From assembly GCF_020991365.1 (NCBI RefSeq), contig NZ_JAJLRA010000024.1:1-64000 (forward strand): 64,000 nt of DNA, read 5' to 3'. Made by a program: the position numbers and the translations under genes. A model generated the notes under the pieces. That model made no database searches, was not told the origin of the DNA, and saw only the letters and a program-made list of their open reading frames with translations. This DNA is from Streptacidiphilus sp. ASG 303 (GTDB lineage: Bacteria > Actinomycetota > Actinomycetes > Streptomycetales > Streptomycetaceae). Shown piece after piece: positions 41,131 through 50,370 of the stretch; the stretch's first letter is position 1; the number at the start of each line of letters is the position of its first letter.

Positions 41131-42462
41131 ATGTCCTGTGTGAGCTATCCGTACGAAGCCCCAGTGTCCCAGACGTTGTTCGAGCGCGCGTCGGTCGTGA
41201 CCCCCGGCGGGGTCAACTCGCCCGTGCGCGCCTTCCGAGCCGTGGGCGGTACGCCCCGGTTCATGGTGTCCGGTACCGGTCCGTACCTCACCGACGCCGA
41301 CGGCCGCGAGTACGTCGACCTGGTGTGCTCGTGGGGACCGATGATTCTCGGCCATTCCCACCCCGCCGTCCTGGAGGCCGTCCGGGCCGCCGTCGCCCGG
41401 GGCACCTCCTTCGGCACCCCCGGCCAGGGCGAGGTCGAGCTCGCCGAGGAGATCGTCGACCGGATCGCGCCGGTCGAGCAGGTGCGCCTGGTGTCCTCCG
41501 GCACCGAGGCGACCATGTCGGCGATCCGCCTCGCGCGCGGTTTCACCAGGCGGTCCAAGGTCGTCAAGTTCGCGGGCTGCTACCACGGTCATGTTGACGC
41601 GCTGCTGGCCGCCGCCGGTTCAGGTGTGGCGACTTTCGGTCTTCCGGACAGCCCCGGCGTGACCGGCGCGCAGGCCGGCGACACCATCGTGCTGCCCTAC
41701 AACGACCTCGACGCGGTGCGCGCCGCCTTCGCCGCCCACCCCGGCGAGATCGCCTGCGTGATCACCGAGGCGTCCCCCGGCAACATGGGCGTGGTCCCGC
41801 CGCTGCCCGGCTTCAACCGCGGCCTGTCCGAGGTCTGCCGCGAGAACGGCGCCCTGCTGGTCTCCGACGAGGTCATGACCGGCTTCCGCGTCTCCCGCGC
41901 CGGCTGGTACGGCCTGGAGGCCGCCCACGAGGGCTGGGCGCCGGACCTGCTCACCTTCGGCAAGGTCATGGGCGGCGGCTTCCCCGCCGCGGCCTTCGGC
42001 GGCCGCGCCGACGTCATGGCCCACCTGGCCCCGGCCGGCCCCGTCTACCAGGCGGGCACCCTCTCCGGGAACCCGGTGGCCACCGCCGCGGGCCTCGCCC
42101 AGCTGCGCCACTGCACCGACGAGGTGTACGCCACGGTCGACCGCGTCGCCGCCGAGGTCTCCGGCCTGGTCTCCGAGGCGCTGGCCAAGGAGGGCGTCGC
42201 CCACCGGGTGCAGCACGCGGGCAGCATGTTCTCGGTCTTCTTCACCGACCGCGAGGTGACCGACTACGAGCGGGCGAAGGAGCAGGAGGCCTTCCGCTTC
42301 ACCGCCTTCTTCCACAGCATGCTCTCCCAGGGCGTGTACCTGCCGCCGTCCGCCTTCGAGTCCTGGTTCCTCTCCGCCTCGCACGACGACCGCGCCGTCG
42401 CGCGGATCGCCGACGCGCTCCCGGCGGCGGCCCGTGCCGCGGCCGAGGCCCGGCCCGCGTAG
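41131..42462 (+). CDS. hemL: Glutamate-1-semialdehyde 2,1-aminomutase
   Basis: A 443-residue PLP enzyme converting glutamate-1-semialdehyde to 5-aminolevulinate, the step after HemA. Conserved regions are [51 protein letters not shown]-type (here [15 protein letters not shown]), [26 protein letters not shown], and the PLP lysine in [22 protein letters not shown] 41131 is used; a GTG at 41140 would shorten it by three residues. It has no strong ribosome binding site. Heme genes are thus split between the rex operon and this locus 8 kb away. Confidence 0.97.
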   Translation: MSCVSYPYEAPVSQTLFERASVVTPGGVNSPVRAFRAVGGTPRFMVSGTGPYLTDADGREYVDLVCSWGPMILGHSHPAVLEAVRAAVARGTSFGTPGQGEVELAEEIVDRIAPVEQVRLVSSGTEATMSAIRLARGFTRRSKVVKFAGCYHGHVDALLAAAGSGVATFGLPDSPGVTGAQAGDTIVLPYNDLDAVRAAFAAHPGEIACVITEASPGNMGVVPPLPGFNRGLSEVCRENGALLVSDEVMTGFRVSRAGWYGLEAAHEGWAPDLLTFGKVMGGGFPAAAFGGRADVMAHLAPAGPVYQAGTLSGNPVATAAGLAQLRHCTDEVYATVDRVAAEVSGLVSEALAKEGVAHRVQHAGSMFSVFFTDREVTDYERAKEQEAFRFTAFFHSMLSQGVYLPPSAFESWFLSASHDDRAVARIADALPAAARAAAEARPA

Positions 42463-42503
42463 TCTCGGTCCGCCGACCCGTACCCCCTGAAGGAGCAGCT
42501 CAG

Positions 42504-43184
42504 GTGAGCAGCAAAGACGTCACAGTCGTCCACCTCATGCGCCACGGCGAGGTGCACAACCCGGAGGGCGTGCTGTACGGCCGGCTGCCCGACTACCACC
42601 TGTCCGAGCTCGGCAAGGAGATGGCCGAGCGGGTCGCCGACCACCTCGCGGGCCGTGACATCGCCCACGTGGTGGCCTCCCCGCTGGAGCGGGCCCAGGA
42701 GACCGCCGCTCCCATCGCGGCCGCGCACGGCCTGGCGACCGCGGTGGACGAGCGGCTCATCGAGGCGGAGAACGTCTTCCAGGGCAAGACCTTCGGCGTC
42801 GGCGACGGCTCGCTGCGCAAGCCCTCGCACTGGAAGCACCTCACCAACCCCTTCCGCCCGTCGTGGGGCGAGCCGTACATCGAGCAGGTCGTGCGGATGA
42901 TGGGCGCGCTGGGCGCCGCCCGGGACGCCGCCCGCGGCCGGGAGGCGGTCTGCGTCAGCCACCAGCTGCCGATCTGGGTCACCCGCTGCTTCGCCGAGCA
43001 CCGGCGGCTGTGGCACGACCCGCGGCGGCGGCAGTGCTCGCTGGCCTCGCTGACCAGCTTCACGTACGAGGGCGACCGGATCGTCTCCGTCGGGTACAGC
43101 GAGCCCGCCCGCGACCTGCTGCCCGCGCACCTCACCGGCAAGGGCGGCGGCAGCCGGCCGGTGGGCCGCAGCTTCGGGGCCTGA
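42504..43184 (+). CDS. Histidine phosphatase family protein (phosphoglycerate mutase-like)
   Basis: A 226-residue branch-1 histidine phosphatase. The RHG motif is VVHLMRHGEVHNPEGVLYGR near residue 8; the second catalytic segment is VVASPLERAQETAAPIA, and the second His lies in AVCVSHQLPIWV. Such proteins are often phosphatases rather than true mutases. GTG 42504 has AAGGAG 9 nt upstream. It follows hemL after 41 nt and may be cotranscribed with it. Confidence 0.9.
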   Translation: MSSKDVTVVHLMRHGEVHNPEGVLYGRLPDYHLSELGKEMAERVADHLAGRDIAHVVASPLERAQETAAPIAAAHGLATAVDERLIEAENVFQGKTFGVGDGSLRKPSHWKHLTNPFRPSWGEPYIEQVVRMMGALGAARDAARGREAVCVSHQLPIWVTRCFAEHRRLWHDPRRRQCSLASLTSFTYEGDRIVSVGYSEPARDLLPAHLTGKGGGSRPVGRSFGA

Positions 43185-43221
43185 GCGGCCCGGCCGGCCG
43201 GGGCTGCCCCGGGCCGGCCCC

Positions 43222-43263
43222 CCAGGGGCCCCGCCCGCCGCGACCGGCGGGCGGGGCCCCTGG
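43222..43263 (+). terminator. Terminator after the histidine phosphatase gene
   Basis: A perfect 18-bp stem (CCAGGGGCCCCGCCCGCC and its complement), 6-nt loop, then TTTCC. Confidence 0.8.
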
Positions 43264-43363
43264 TTTCCGTCCGGAGGCCCCGGGAAGGGGCGCGAAGGGG
43301 GACAGAACCCCCCAGGGGCGCAGGCCCCGCACGCGCACCCGAACGGAAGGAGGGTGGTCCGCT

Positions 43364-43933
43364 GTGTCCACCACCCTGGAGGGCAGGACCGTCGCATTCC
43401 TCGTCGCCACCGAGGGCATCGAGCAGGTCGAACTGACCGGCCCGTGGCAGGCGGTGGAGGCGGCCGGCGGCCGGCCCCGGCTGGTCTCGACCAGGCCGGG
43501 ACGGGTCCAGGCCTTCAACCACCTGGACAAGGCCGACACCTTCGAGGTCCACGACGTGGCCGGCGAGGTCTCCGCGGGCCACTACGACGCCCTGGTGCTG
43601 CCCGGCGGCGTCGCCAACCCCGACGCGCTGCGCCTGGACCGGGACGCGGTCGCCTTCGCCAGGGCGTTCTTCGACGCGGGCAAGCCCGTCGCCGCCATCT
43701 GCCACGCCCCCTGGACGCTCATCGAGGCCGGGGTGCTCGGCGGCCGCACGCTCACCTCCTGGCCCAGCCTGCACACCGACATCGCCAACGCGGGCGGCCA
43801 CTGGGTCGACGAGGAGGTCAAGGTCTGCCGGAGCGGCCCGAACGTCCTCGTCACCAGCCGCAAGCCGGGCGACCTCAAGGCCTTCGAGGAGACGCTGGTC
43901 GCCGAGTTCGCCGAGGGGCCCAAGCAGGGCTGA
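43364..43933 (+). CDS. DJ-1/PfpI family protein (type 1 glutamine amidotransferase-like)
   Basis: A 189-residue PfpI/YhbO-type protein. The N-terminal strand is TVAFLVATEGIEQVELTGPW (Glu that supports the nucleophile), LVLPGGVANPDALR forms the oxyanion region, and the nucleophilic elbow is AAICHAPWTLIEAG with the active Cys. Family members include deglycases and stress proteins; exact activity is unknown. GTG 43364 has GGAAGGAGGG upstream. It is separated from neighbours by a terminator on the left. Confidence 0.9.
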   Translation: MSTTLEGRTVAFLVATEGIEQVELTGPWQAVEAAGGRPRLVSTRPGRVQAFNHLDKADTFEVHDVAGEVSAGHYDALVLPGGVANPDALRLDRDAVAFARAFFDAGKPVAAICHAPWTLIEAGVLGGRTLTSWPSLHTDIANAGGHWVDEEVKVCRSGPNVLVTSRKPGDLKAFEETLVAEFAEGPKQG

Positions 43934-44021
43934 ACCGGGGCCCGGCCGCCCCCGCCGCGGGTGTGACGCGGGACACCCGACCCCGGTGAAGGTCCTCCGG
44001 GAGCCATGCGAAACTTTTCAC

Positions 44022-44633
44022 ATGAGTCCTGTCCGACCCGCCTCCCGCCGCACCCGCGCACGACTGGCGGCCCTCGCCGGCGCCGCCGTGCTCGCCGCCG
44101 CCGGATGCTCCGCCTCGGGCTCCGGGGTCGGCGACACGGCCGGCGCCGGCTTCGTCAGCGGCAAGGGCGGCATCGACACCGTCGCCGCGGGCCACCGCCA
44201 GGCCGCACCGGACATCTCGGGCGAGACCGTGGACGGCGGGCACGCCGCCCTCTCCGACTACCGGGGCAAGGTCGTCGTCGTCAACGTCTGGGGCTCCTGG
44301 TGCTCGCCCTGCCGGGCCGAGGCCGCGGGCCTGCAGCAGACCTGGGCCGCGTACAAGGACAAGGGCGTGCAGTTCCTCGGGATCAACACCCGGGACACCA
44401 GCGCCGACAACGCCCGGGTCTTCGAGAAGAACTTCGGCGTCACCTACCCCAGCCTCTACGACCCGGACGGCACCCAGGTCCTGCGCTTCCCCAAGGGCAC
44501 CCTGAACCCCCAGGCCATCCCCTCCACCCTCGTGGTCGACCGCGACGGGCGGATCGCCGCCCGCGCCCTCAAGCCGCTCGCCCGGGAGGACGTCGAGGCC
44601 ATGCTGAAGCCGGTCGTCGCGGAGAAGCCGTGA
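44022..44633 (+). CDS. resA: Thiol-disulfide oxidoreductase ResA/TlpA-like lipoprotein
   Basis: A 203-residue exported thioredoxin-fold protein that reduces the CxxCH cysteines of apocytochrome c. The lipoprotein signal ends [12 protein letters not shown] (lipobox AAGC). The TlpA/ResA domain has the active site VWGSWCSPCRAEAAGL and the cis-Pro in NPQAIPSTLVVD. ATG 44022 is chosen because it starts the signal peptide directly (SPVRPASRRTRARLAAL); an in-frame GTG at 43986 is an alternative. It is the first gene of the cytochrome c maturation operon and overlaps ccdA (GTGA). Confidence 0.93.
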   Translation: MSPVRPASRRTRARLAALAGAAVLAAAGCSASGSGVGDTAGAGFVSGKGGIDTVAAGHRQAAPDISGETVDGGHAALSDYRGKVVVVNVWGSWCSPCRAEAAGLQQTWAAYKDKGVQFLGINTRDTSADNARVFEKNFGVTYPSLYDPDGTQVLRFPKGTLNPQAIPSTLVVDRDGRIAARALKPLAREDVEAMLKPVVAEKP

Positions 44634-45439
44634 CCGGCCCCCTCGCCGCCGGGGCCCTCCCCGCCGGCACCCTCCTCGCCGCGGCGGACGGCACCAACGA
44701 GACCGTGCTGCGGGGCGCCCTGCTGCTCGCCGTCCCGGTCGCCCTGCTGGCCGGCCTGGTGTCGTTCTTCTCCCCCTGCGTGCTGCCGCTGGTCCCGGGC
44801 TACCTCTCCTACGTCACCGGCTTCTCCGCCGCCGACCTCGCCGACGCCGAGGGGCGCCGCCGCGGCCGGATGCTGCTCGGCTCGCTGCTCTTCGTCCTCG
44901 GCTTCACCGCCGTCTTCGTCTCCACCGGCGCGCTCTTCGGCTTCTTCGGCCAGACCCTCCTCACGTACCGCCGCACGATCTCGGTGGTGATGGGCGTCGT
45001 GACGATCCTCATGGGCCTGGCCTTCATGGGCCTGCTCCCGGGCTTCACCCTGCGCGAGGTCCGCTCCCACCGCCGCCCCGCGGTCGGCCTGGCCGGGGCC
45101 CCGCTGCTCGGCGTCGTCTTCGGCGTCGGCTGGACCCCCTGCATCGGCCCGACCCTCGCCTCGCTGAACACCCTGTCCATGTACCAGGCCAGTGCCGGGC
45201 GGGCGGCCCTCCTGATGGCGGTCTACTGCCTCGGACTGGGCGTACCGTTCGTCGTGGCGGCGCTCGCCTTCCGCCGTGCGCTCGGCGCGTTCGGCTGGAT
45301 CAAGCGCCACTACCAGTGGGTGCTGCGCATCGGCGGCGGCATGCTCGTCGCCGTCGGACTGCTGCTCGTGACCGGGGCCTGGGACTCCCTGGTCTCCCAG
45401 CTGCAGTCCGCCACCCAGGACTTCTCGATCGGAATCTGA
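44630..45439 (+). CDS. ccdA: Cytochrome c biogenesis protein CcdA (thiol-disulfide transporter)
   Basis: A 269-residue polytopic protein with six helices. It carries electrons from cytosolic thioredoxin to ResA. Conserved Cys motifs are FFSPCVLPLVPGYLSYVTG in helix 1 and GVGWTPCIGPTLAS in helix 4. The first 25 residues are an Ala/Gly-rich lead. The GTG overlaps resA; resB follows after 13 nt. Confidence 0.95.
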   Translation: MTGPLAAGALPAGTLLAAADGTNETVLRGALLLAVPVALLAGLVSFFSPCVLPLVPGYLSYVTGFSAADLADAEGRRRGRMLLGSLLFVLGFTAVFVSTGALFGFFGQTLLTYRRTISVVMGVVTILMGLAFMGLLPGFTLREVRSHRRPAVGLAGAPLLGVVFGVGWTPCIGPTLASLNTLSMYQASAGRAALLMAVYCLGLGVPFVVAALAFRRALGAFGWIKRHYQWVLRIGGGMLVAVGLLLVTGAWDSLVSQLQSATQDFSIGI

Positions 45440-45452
45440 CTGTGAGCAGCCT

Positions 45453-47294
45453 GTGAGCAACACGGACACCGGGAGCACCACGGACACCGGCAGCCCCGAC
45501 CCGCGCCGGCCGCTCGACGACGAGGCGGCCGCCGAGCGCCTCTCCACCGCACCCGTCGAGGAGCGGCCCGACGACGCCGCGCCCGCCTTCGGGGTCCTCG
45601 GCTGGCTGCGCTGGACGTGGCGGCAGCTGACCTCCATGCGGGTGGCGCTGATCCTGCTCTTCCTGCTCTCCCTGGCCGCCGTCCCCGGCTCGCTGATCCC
45701 GCAGACCAGCGCCAACGCCCTGCGGGTCGCCCAGTGGAAGGCCGACCACCCCGGCCTCGCCCCGCTGTACGAGCGGCTGCAGCTCTTCGACGTGTACAGC
45801 TCGGTGTGGTTCTCCGCCGTCTACATCCTGCTCTTCGTCTCGCTGGCCGGCTGCATCGTCCCGCGGACGTGGCAGTTCGCCGGCGTGCTGCGCAGCCGCC
45901 CCCCGGCGGCGCCCCGCACCCTCTCCCGCATGCCGGTGTACGCGACCTGGCGCACCGCGGCGGACCCGCAGCAGGTCACCGCGGCCGCGGAGCGGCTGCT
46001 GCGCGGCCGCCGCTTCCGCGTCCACGCCTCCGGCGGCGCGGTCGCCGCGGAGAAGGGCTACCTGCGCGAGGTCGGCAACCTGCTCTTCCACATCTCGCTC
46101 TTCGGCCTGCTCGTCGCCATGGCGTGGGGCAGCGTGGGCGGCGGCCAGGGCGGCAAGCTGGTGCTGGAGGGGCAGGGCTTCTCCAACACCATGACCCAGT
46201 ACGACGACTTCCAGGGCGCGCCCTTCTACGGCGCCGACCAGCTGGAGCCCTTCGGCTTCAAGCTCGACGGCTTCAGCGCCACGTACCAGACCCGGGGCGA
46301 CCAGCTCGGCACCCCGCGGGACTTCACCGCCCGCATCCGGTACTGGACCGGCACCGACAGCAGCCGGCTGCACAAGGGCGCCATCAAGGTGAACGAGCCG
46401 CTGGAGGTGGCGGGCAGCAAGGTCTACCTCATCGGCCACGGCTACTCGCCCGTCGTCACCGTGCGCAACGGCAGGGGGGACGTCGTCTTCCACGGCCCCA
46501 CCCCCTTCCTGCCGCAGGACAACAACCTGACCTCCACGGGCGCGATCAAGGTCGGCGACTACGGCACCAGGGACGGGAAGCCGGGGCGGAAGGTGCAGCT
46601 GGGCTTCTCCGGCATCTTCTCGCCCACCGCCCCCGTCAAGGCGGACCCGCTCACCGGCTGGAACTCGCTCTTCCCCGCCGCCGCCGACCCCAAGCTGATC
46701 CTCACCGCCTGGGCGGGCGACCTGGGCACCGACGCGGGCATCCCGCAGAACGTGTACCAGCTCGACACCAGCCACATGAAGCAGCTCCGGCAGGACGGCG
46801 ACCTCGCGAGGGCCGCGCTCAAGCCGGGCCAGGGCTGGAAGCTCCCCGACGGCTACGGCACCCTCACCTTCGACGGCTACCAGCAGTGGGCCAGCTTCAC
46901 CATCGCCCACCGCCCCGGCAACGCCGTGGCCCTGGGCAGCGCGGTGCTCGCCGTGCTCGGCCTGATCGGCTCCCTGCTGATCCAGCGCCGCAGGGTGTGG
47001 GTCCGCGCCTCGGCCGTCGGGGGCGCCACCGTCGTGGAGACGGCGGGCCTGGCCCGCAGCGAGTCCGCGAGGATCGCCGAGGAGCTGGCCGAGCTCGCCG
47101 TCGCCCTCCAGGACGACGCACCCGCCGCCGAGGACGGTCCGCAGGACCCCGACGGCCCGCAGGACCGGAACGGCCCCGGGGACCGGGACGGCGCAGAAGA
47201 CCGGGACGGCGCAGAAGACCGGAACGACGCAGGGACCCGTGAGCACGCGGAGGCGCGGCCCCACGGATCCGGGACGACCGAGGAGAGGGGTTGA
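45453..47294 (+). CDS. resB: Cytochrome c biogenesis protein ResB
   Basis: A 613-residue component of system II cytochrome c synthetase. Transmembrane segments are near residues 66-90 (RVALILLFLLSLAAVPGSLI), 120-140 (VWFSAVYILLFVSLAGCIV), 205-225 and 490-512. A large external domain lies between the third and fourth, with VYLIGHGYSPVVTVRN. It forms a heme-delivery complex with CcsB. The last 60 residues are an Asp/Gly/Arg repeat (EDRDGAEDRDGAEDRN) unlikely to be folded. GTG 45453 is used; the same CTGTGAGCA stretch occurs 11 nt earlier. It ends 2 bp before the ccsB GTG. Confidence 0.95.
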   Translation: MSNTDTGSTTDTGSPDPRRPLDDEAAAERLSTAPVEERPDDAAPAFGVLGWLRWTWRQLTSMRVALILLFLLSLAAVPGSLIPQTSANALRVAQWKADHPGLAPLYERLQLFDVYSSVWFSAVYILLFVSLAGCIVPRTWQFAGVLRSRPPAAPRTLSRMPVYATWRTAADPQQVTAAAERLLRGRRFRVHASGGAVAAEKGYLREVGNLLFHISLFGLLVAMAWGSVGGGQGGKLVLEGQGFSNTMTQYDDFQGAPFYGADQLEPFGFKLDGFSATYQTRGDQLGTPRDFTARIRYWTGTDSSRLHKGAIKVNEPLEVAGSKVYLIGHGYSPVVTVRNGRGDVVFHGPTPFLPQDNNLTSTGAIKVGDYGTRDGKPGRKVQLGFSGIFSPTAPVKADPLTGWNSLFPAAADPKLILTAWAGDLGTDAGIPQNVYQLDTSHMKQLRQDGDLARAALKPGQGWKLPDGYGTLTFDGYQQWASFTIAHRPGNAVALGSAVLAVLGLIGSLLIQRRRVWVRASAVGGATVVETAGLARSESARIAEELAELAVALQDDAPAAEDGPQDPDGPQDRNGPGDRDGAEDRDGAEDRNDAGTREHAEARPHGSGTTEERG

Positions 47295-47296
47295 CA

Positions 47297-48433
47297 GTGG
47301 TCCTTGCCACGGCGGTCAACGAACACCTGGCCAACATCTCCAACTACCTGATCTACTCGGCGATGGCCGTGTACCTGCTGGCGATGCTCGCCCACTGCTT
47401 CGAGTGGACCTTCGGCAGCCGCGGAGCCGTCGCCCGCCGCTCCGCCGAGCAGGGCGGCTCGCTCGCCGAGGCCGCGGCGGCCGCCGCGCGCCCCGCCGGG
47501 GCCCGGAAGGTCACCGTCACCGTCGCCTCCGCGGGCGGCGGCACCACCACGCTCACCCGCACGGCCCTGGCCGGCGAGGGCGCCGCCGTGGTCACCAGCG
47601 GCCGCGGCGGCGACGAGGCCGACGGGCCGGGCGCGGCCGGCACCGACGAGCAGGCGGACCTGCTGGGCCGCATGGCGGTCTCCCTCACCGTGCTCGGCGC
47701 GCTGGTCCACTTCGGCGGCGTGCTCACCCGCGGCCTGTCGGTGACGCGCTGGCCGTGGGGGAACATGTACGAGTTCTCCTGCGCCCTGGCCCTGACCGCC
47801 GTCCTGGCCTACCTGGGGCTGCTGGCGGCCGGGAAAAAGGTGCGCTGGCTCGGCCTGCCGGTGGTGCTCTCCGCGCTGCTGACGCTGGGCCTGGCCGTCA
47901 CGGTCCTGTACACGGACTCCGAGCAGCTCGTCCCGGCGCTGCACTCCTACTGGCTGGCCATCCACGTCTCGGCGGCGATCGTCTGCGGCGGCGCGTTCTA
48001 CGCGGCCTTCGTGGCCACCGCGCTGTACCTGCTCAAGGACGCCTACGAGAAGCGGGCCGCGGCCGGAAAGGACGGCGGCCCGCTGGGCGTCGCGCCGTCC
48101 GTGTGGCGGCGGCTGCCGGCGGCGGGCACCCTCGACAAGCTGGCGTACCGTATCAACGCGGTGATCTTCCCGCTGTGGACGTTCACCATCATCGCGGGCG
48201 CCATCTGGGCCGAGAAGGCGTGGGGCCGCTACTGGGAGTGGGACCCCAAGGAGACCTGGTCCTTCATCACCTGGGTCGCCTACGCCGCCTACCTCCACGC
48301 CCGCGCCACCGCCGGCTGGAAGGGCCGCAAGGCCGCCTACCTGGCGCTCCTGGCGTTCGCCTGCTTCCTCTTCAACTACTACGGCGTCAACATCTTCGTC
48401 ACCGGCAAGCACTCCTACGCCGGCGTCGGCTGA
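47297..48433 (+). CDS. ccsB: Cytochrome c biogenesis protein CcsB (CcsA/heme-handling WWD protein)
   Basis: A 378-residue integral membrane protein that presents heme for attachment to cytochrome c. The WWD region reads WGRYWEWDPKETWSFITWVA, and WPWGNMYEFSCALALTAVLA marks the upstream family motif; conserved His residues lie in LHSYWLAIHVSAAIV and AYLHARATAG. About 60 Ala/Gly/Arg residues between the first and second helices form a long non-membrane loop. GTG 47297 follows GGAGAGGGG; TTG 47291 is an alternative. It is the last gene of the operon, which ends in a very strong hairpin. Confidence 0.95.
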   Translation: MVLATAVNEHLANISNYLIYSAMAVYLLAMLAHCFEWTFGSRGAVARRSAEQGGSLAEAAAAAARPAGARKVTVTVASAGGGTTTLTRTALAGEGAAVVTSGRGGDEADGPGAAGTDEQADLLGRMAVSLTVLGALVHFGGVLTRGLSVTRWPWGNMYEFSCALALTAVLAYLGLLAAGKKVRWLGLPVVLSALLTLGLAVTVLYTDSEQLVPALHSYWLAIHVSAAIVCGGAFYAAFVATALYLLKDAYEKRAAAGKDGGPLGVAPSVWRRLPAAGTLDKLAYRINAVIFPLWTFTIIAGAIWAEKAWGRYWEWDPKETWSFITWVAYAAYLHARATAGWKGRKAAYLALLAFACFLFNYYGVNIFVTGKHSYAGVG

Positions 48434-48451
48434 CCCCGTACCCCCGCCCGC

Positions 48452-48506
48452 ACGCACGGAGGCGGCCCGGCACCCCCGCGAGGGGTGCCGGGCCGCCTCC
48501 GTGCGT
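48452..48506. terminator. Bidirectional terminator between ccsB and accE
   Basis: A perfect 25-bp stem (left arm 48452-48476, right arm 48482-48506) with loop CGCGA, between convergent genes. It is the longest hairpin seen in the window. Confidence 0.93.
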
Positions 48507-48514
48507 ACCGGGTG

Positions 48515-48724
48515 TCAGGCGGCGGTCTGCCAGCTGAGCGGCGAGTCGTAGGAGGGGCGGCGCTCCAGGCGCTGCCAGCGGGCGACGGGCTCGGGCCGGA
48601 CGGCCTGCTGCCGGGCGCCGCCGCCGGCGGCGGCCCGGGCGAGGAGGACGGCGGTGAGGGCGGCCAGCTCCTCGTCGGTGAGGCTGCCCCTGACGATCTG
48701 GAACGCTGGGACGACCTGGGTCAT
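48515..48724 (-). CDS. accE: Acyl-CoA carboxylase epsilon subunit
   Basis: A 69-residue AccE/PccE-type subunit found only with actinobacterial acyl-CoA carboxylases, where it stabilises the alpha-beta complex. Family motifs: FQIVRGSLTDEELAALTAVL near residue 8 and the C-terminal WQRLERRPSYDSPLSWQTAA, with the Trp-x-x tail typical of epsilon subunits. AAGGAG lies 9 nt before the ATG. It follows the beta-subunit gene by 35 nt on the same strand. Confidence 0.92.
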   Translation of the reverse strand: MTQVVPAFQIVRGSLTDEELAALTAVLLARAAAGGGARQQAVRPEPVARWQRLERRPSYDSPLSWQTAA

Positions 48725-48759
48725 CGGCGGTGCTCCTTCGGGCGTTTCGACGGTGCCGG

Positions 48760-50370
48760 TCACTGGGGCGGGTTGCCGTGCTTGCGGGAGGGCAGGTCGG
48801 CGTGCTTGGTGCGGAGCATGGCCAGGGAGGCGATGAGGACCCTGCGGGTGTCGGCGGGGTCGATGACGTCGTCGACCAGGCCGCGCTCGGCCGCGTAGTA
48901 GGGGTGCATCAGCTCGGCCTTGTAGTGCTTGACCATCTGCTCCCGCTTGGCCGCGGGGTCCTCGGCGGCGGCGATCTCCCGGCGGAAGATGACGTTGGCC
49001 GCGCCCTCGGCGCCCATCACGGCGATCTCGTTGGTGGGCCAGGCGTAGGACAGGTCGGCGCCCACGCTGCGCGAGTCCATGACGATGTAGGCGCCGCCGT
49101 AGGCCTTGCGCAGGATCAGCTGGATGCGCGGCACGGTGGCGTTGCAGTAGGCGTAGAGCAGCTTGGCGCCGTGGCGGATGATGCCGCCGTGCTCCTGGTC
49201 GACGCCGGGCAGGAAGCCGGGCACGTCGAGGAGGGTCAGCAGCGGGATGTTGAAGGCGTCGCACATCTGGACGAAGCGGGCGGCCTTCTCGGACGCCTCG
49301 ATGTCCAGCACGCCGGCCAGCGACTGCGGCTGGTTGGCAATGATGCCCACCACCTGGCCGTCCAGGCGGGCCAGGGCGCAGATCACGTTGGTGGCCCAGC
49401 GCTCGTGGACCTCCATGAAGGTGGCGTCGTCGACGACCTCCTCGATGACCTTGCGCATGTCGTACGGCCGGTTGCCGTCGGCGGGCACCAGGTCGAGCAG
49501 CGACTCGCAGCGGCGGTCGGCCGGGTCGTCGGTCGCCACCGGCGGCGGGGTCTCGCGGTTGTTCTGCGGGAGCAGCGAGAGGAGGTAGCGCACCTCCTCC
49601 AGGCAGGTCTGCTCGTCGTCGTAGGCGAAGTGGGCGACGCCGGAGACCTCGGCGTGCACGTCGGCGCCGCCGAGGCCGTTCTGGGAGATCTGCTCGCCGG
49701 TGACGGCCTTGACGACGTCGGGGCCGGTGATGAACATCTGCGAGGTCTCGCGGACCATGAAGACGAAGTCGGTCAGCGCGGGGCTGTAGGCGGCGCCGCC
49801 GGCGCACGGGCCGAGCATCACCGAGATCTGCGGGATGACGCCGGAGGCGCGGGTGTTGCGCTGGAAGATGCCGCCGTAGCCGGCGAGCGCGGTGACGCCC
49901 TCCTGGATGCGGGCGCCGGCGCCGTCGTTGAGGGAGACCAGGGGCGCCCCGGCCGCGATGGCCATGTCCATGATCTTGTGGATCTTCTGGGCGTGGGCCT
50001 CGCCCAGCGCGCCGCCGAAGATCCGGAAGTCGTGGGCGTACACGAAGACCGTGCGGCCGTGGACGGTGCCCCAGCCGGTGACCACGCCGTCGGTGTACGG
50101 CTTCTTCGCCTCCAGGCCGAAGCCGGCCGCCCGGTGGCGGCGCAGCGGCTCCACCTCGTTGAAGGAGTCCTCGTCCAGCAGCAGGGCGATCCGCTCGCGG
50201 GCGGTCAGCTTGCCCTTCGCGTGCTGGGCCGCGGTCGCCGCCTCGCTCGGACCGTCGACGGCCTGCTTCCTGATGTCGCGCAGCTCGGCGACCCGCCCCC
50301 GCGCGTCTGCCGGGGCCTCGGCGGCGGGTTCGGCCGCCTCCCCGGTGGTCGCCTCTTGCAGAACCGTCAT
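48760..50370 (-). CDS. accB: Acyl-CoA carboxylase beta subunit (acetyl/propionyl-CoA carboxyltransferase)
   Basis: A 536-residue carboxyltransferase that moves the carboxyl group from biotin to acetyl- or propionyl-CoA, giving malonyl- or methylmalonyl-CoA for fatty acids and polyketides. Motifs: QHAKGKLTARERIALLLDED, oxyanion GGALGEAHAQKIHKIMDMAI, LNDGAGARIQEGV, GPCAGGAAYSPALTDF, VPGFLPGVDQEHGGIIRHGA, RKAYGGAYIVMDS, and the terminal SRKHGNPPQ. ATG 50370 gives the typical TVLQEATTG start. The biotinylated alpha subunit must come from elsewhere. Adjacent accE makes the AccB rather than PccB assignment more likely, but substrate is not fixed. Confidence 0.95.
   Translation of the reverse strand: MTVLQEATTGEAAEPAAEAPADARGRVAELRDIRKQAVDGPSEAATAAQHAKGKLTARERIALLLDEDSFNEVEPLRRHRAAGFGLEAKKPYTDGVVTGWGTVHGRTVFVYAHDFRIFGGALGEAHAQKIHKIMDMAIAAGAPLVSLNDGAGARIQEGVTALAGYGGIFQRNTRASGVIPQISVMLGPCAGGAAYSPALTDFVFMVRETSQMFITGPDVVKAVTGEQISQNGLGGADVHAEVSGVAHFAYDDEQTCLEEVRYLLSLLPQNNRETPPPVATDDPADRRCESLLDLVPADGNRPYDMRKVIEEVVDDATFMEVHERWATNVICALARLDGQVVGIIANQPQSLAGVLDIEASEKAARFVQMCDAFNIPLLTLLDVPGFLPGVDQEHGGIIRHGAKLLYAYCNATVPRIQLILRKAYGGAYIVMDSRSVGADLSYAWPTNEIAVMGAEGAANVIFRREIAAAEDPAAKREQMVKHYKAELMHPYYAAERGLVDDVIDPADTRRVLIASLAMLRTKHADLPSRKHGNPPQ

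Noticed and set aside
48452-48506. Mobile element end (long inverted repeat)
   Set aside because: No transposase nearby and the arms are separated by only 5 nt between convergent genes; it is a terminator.
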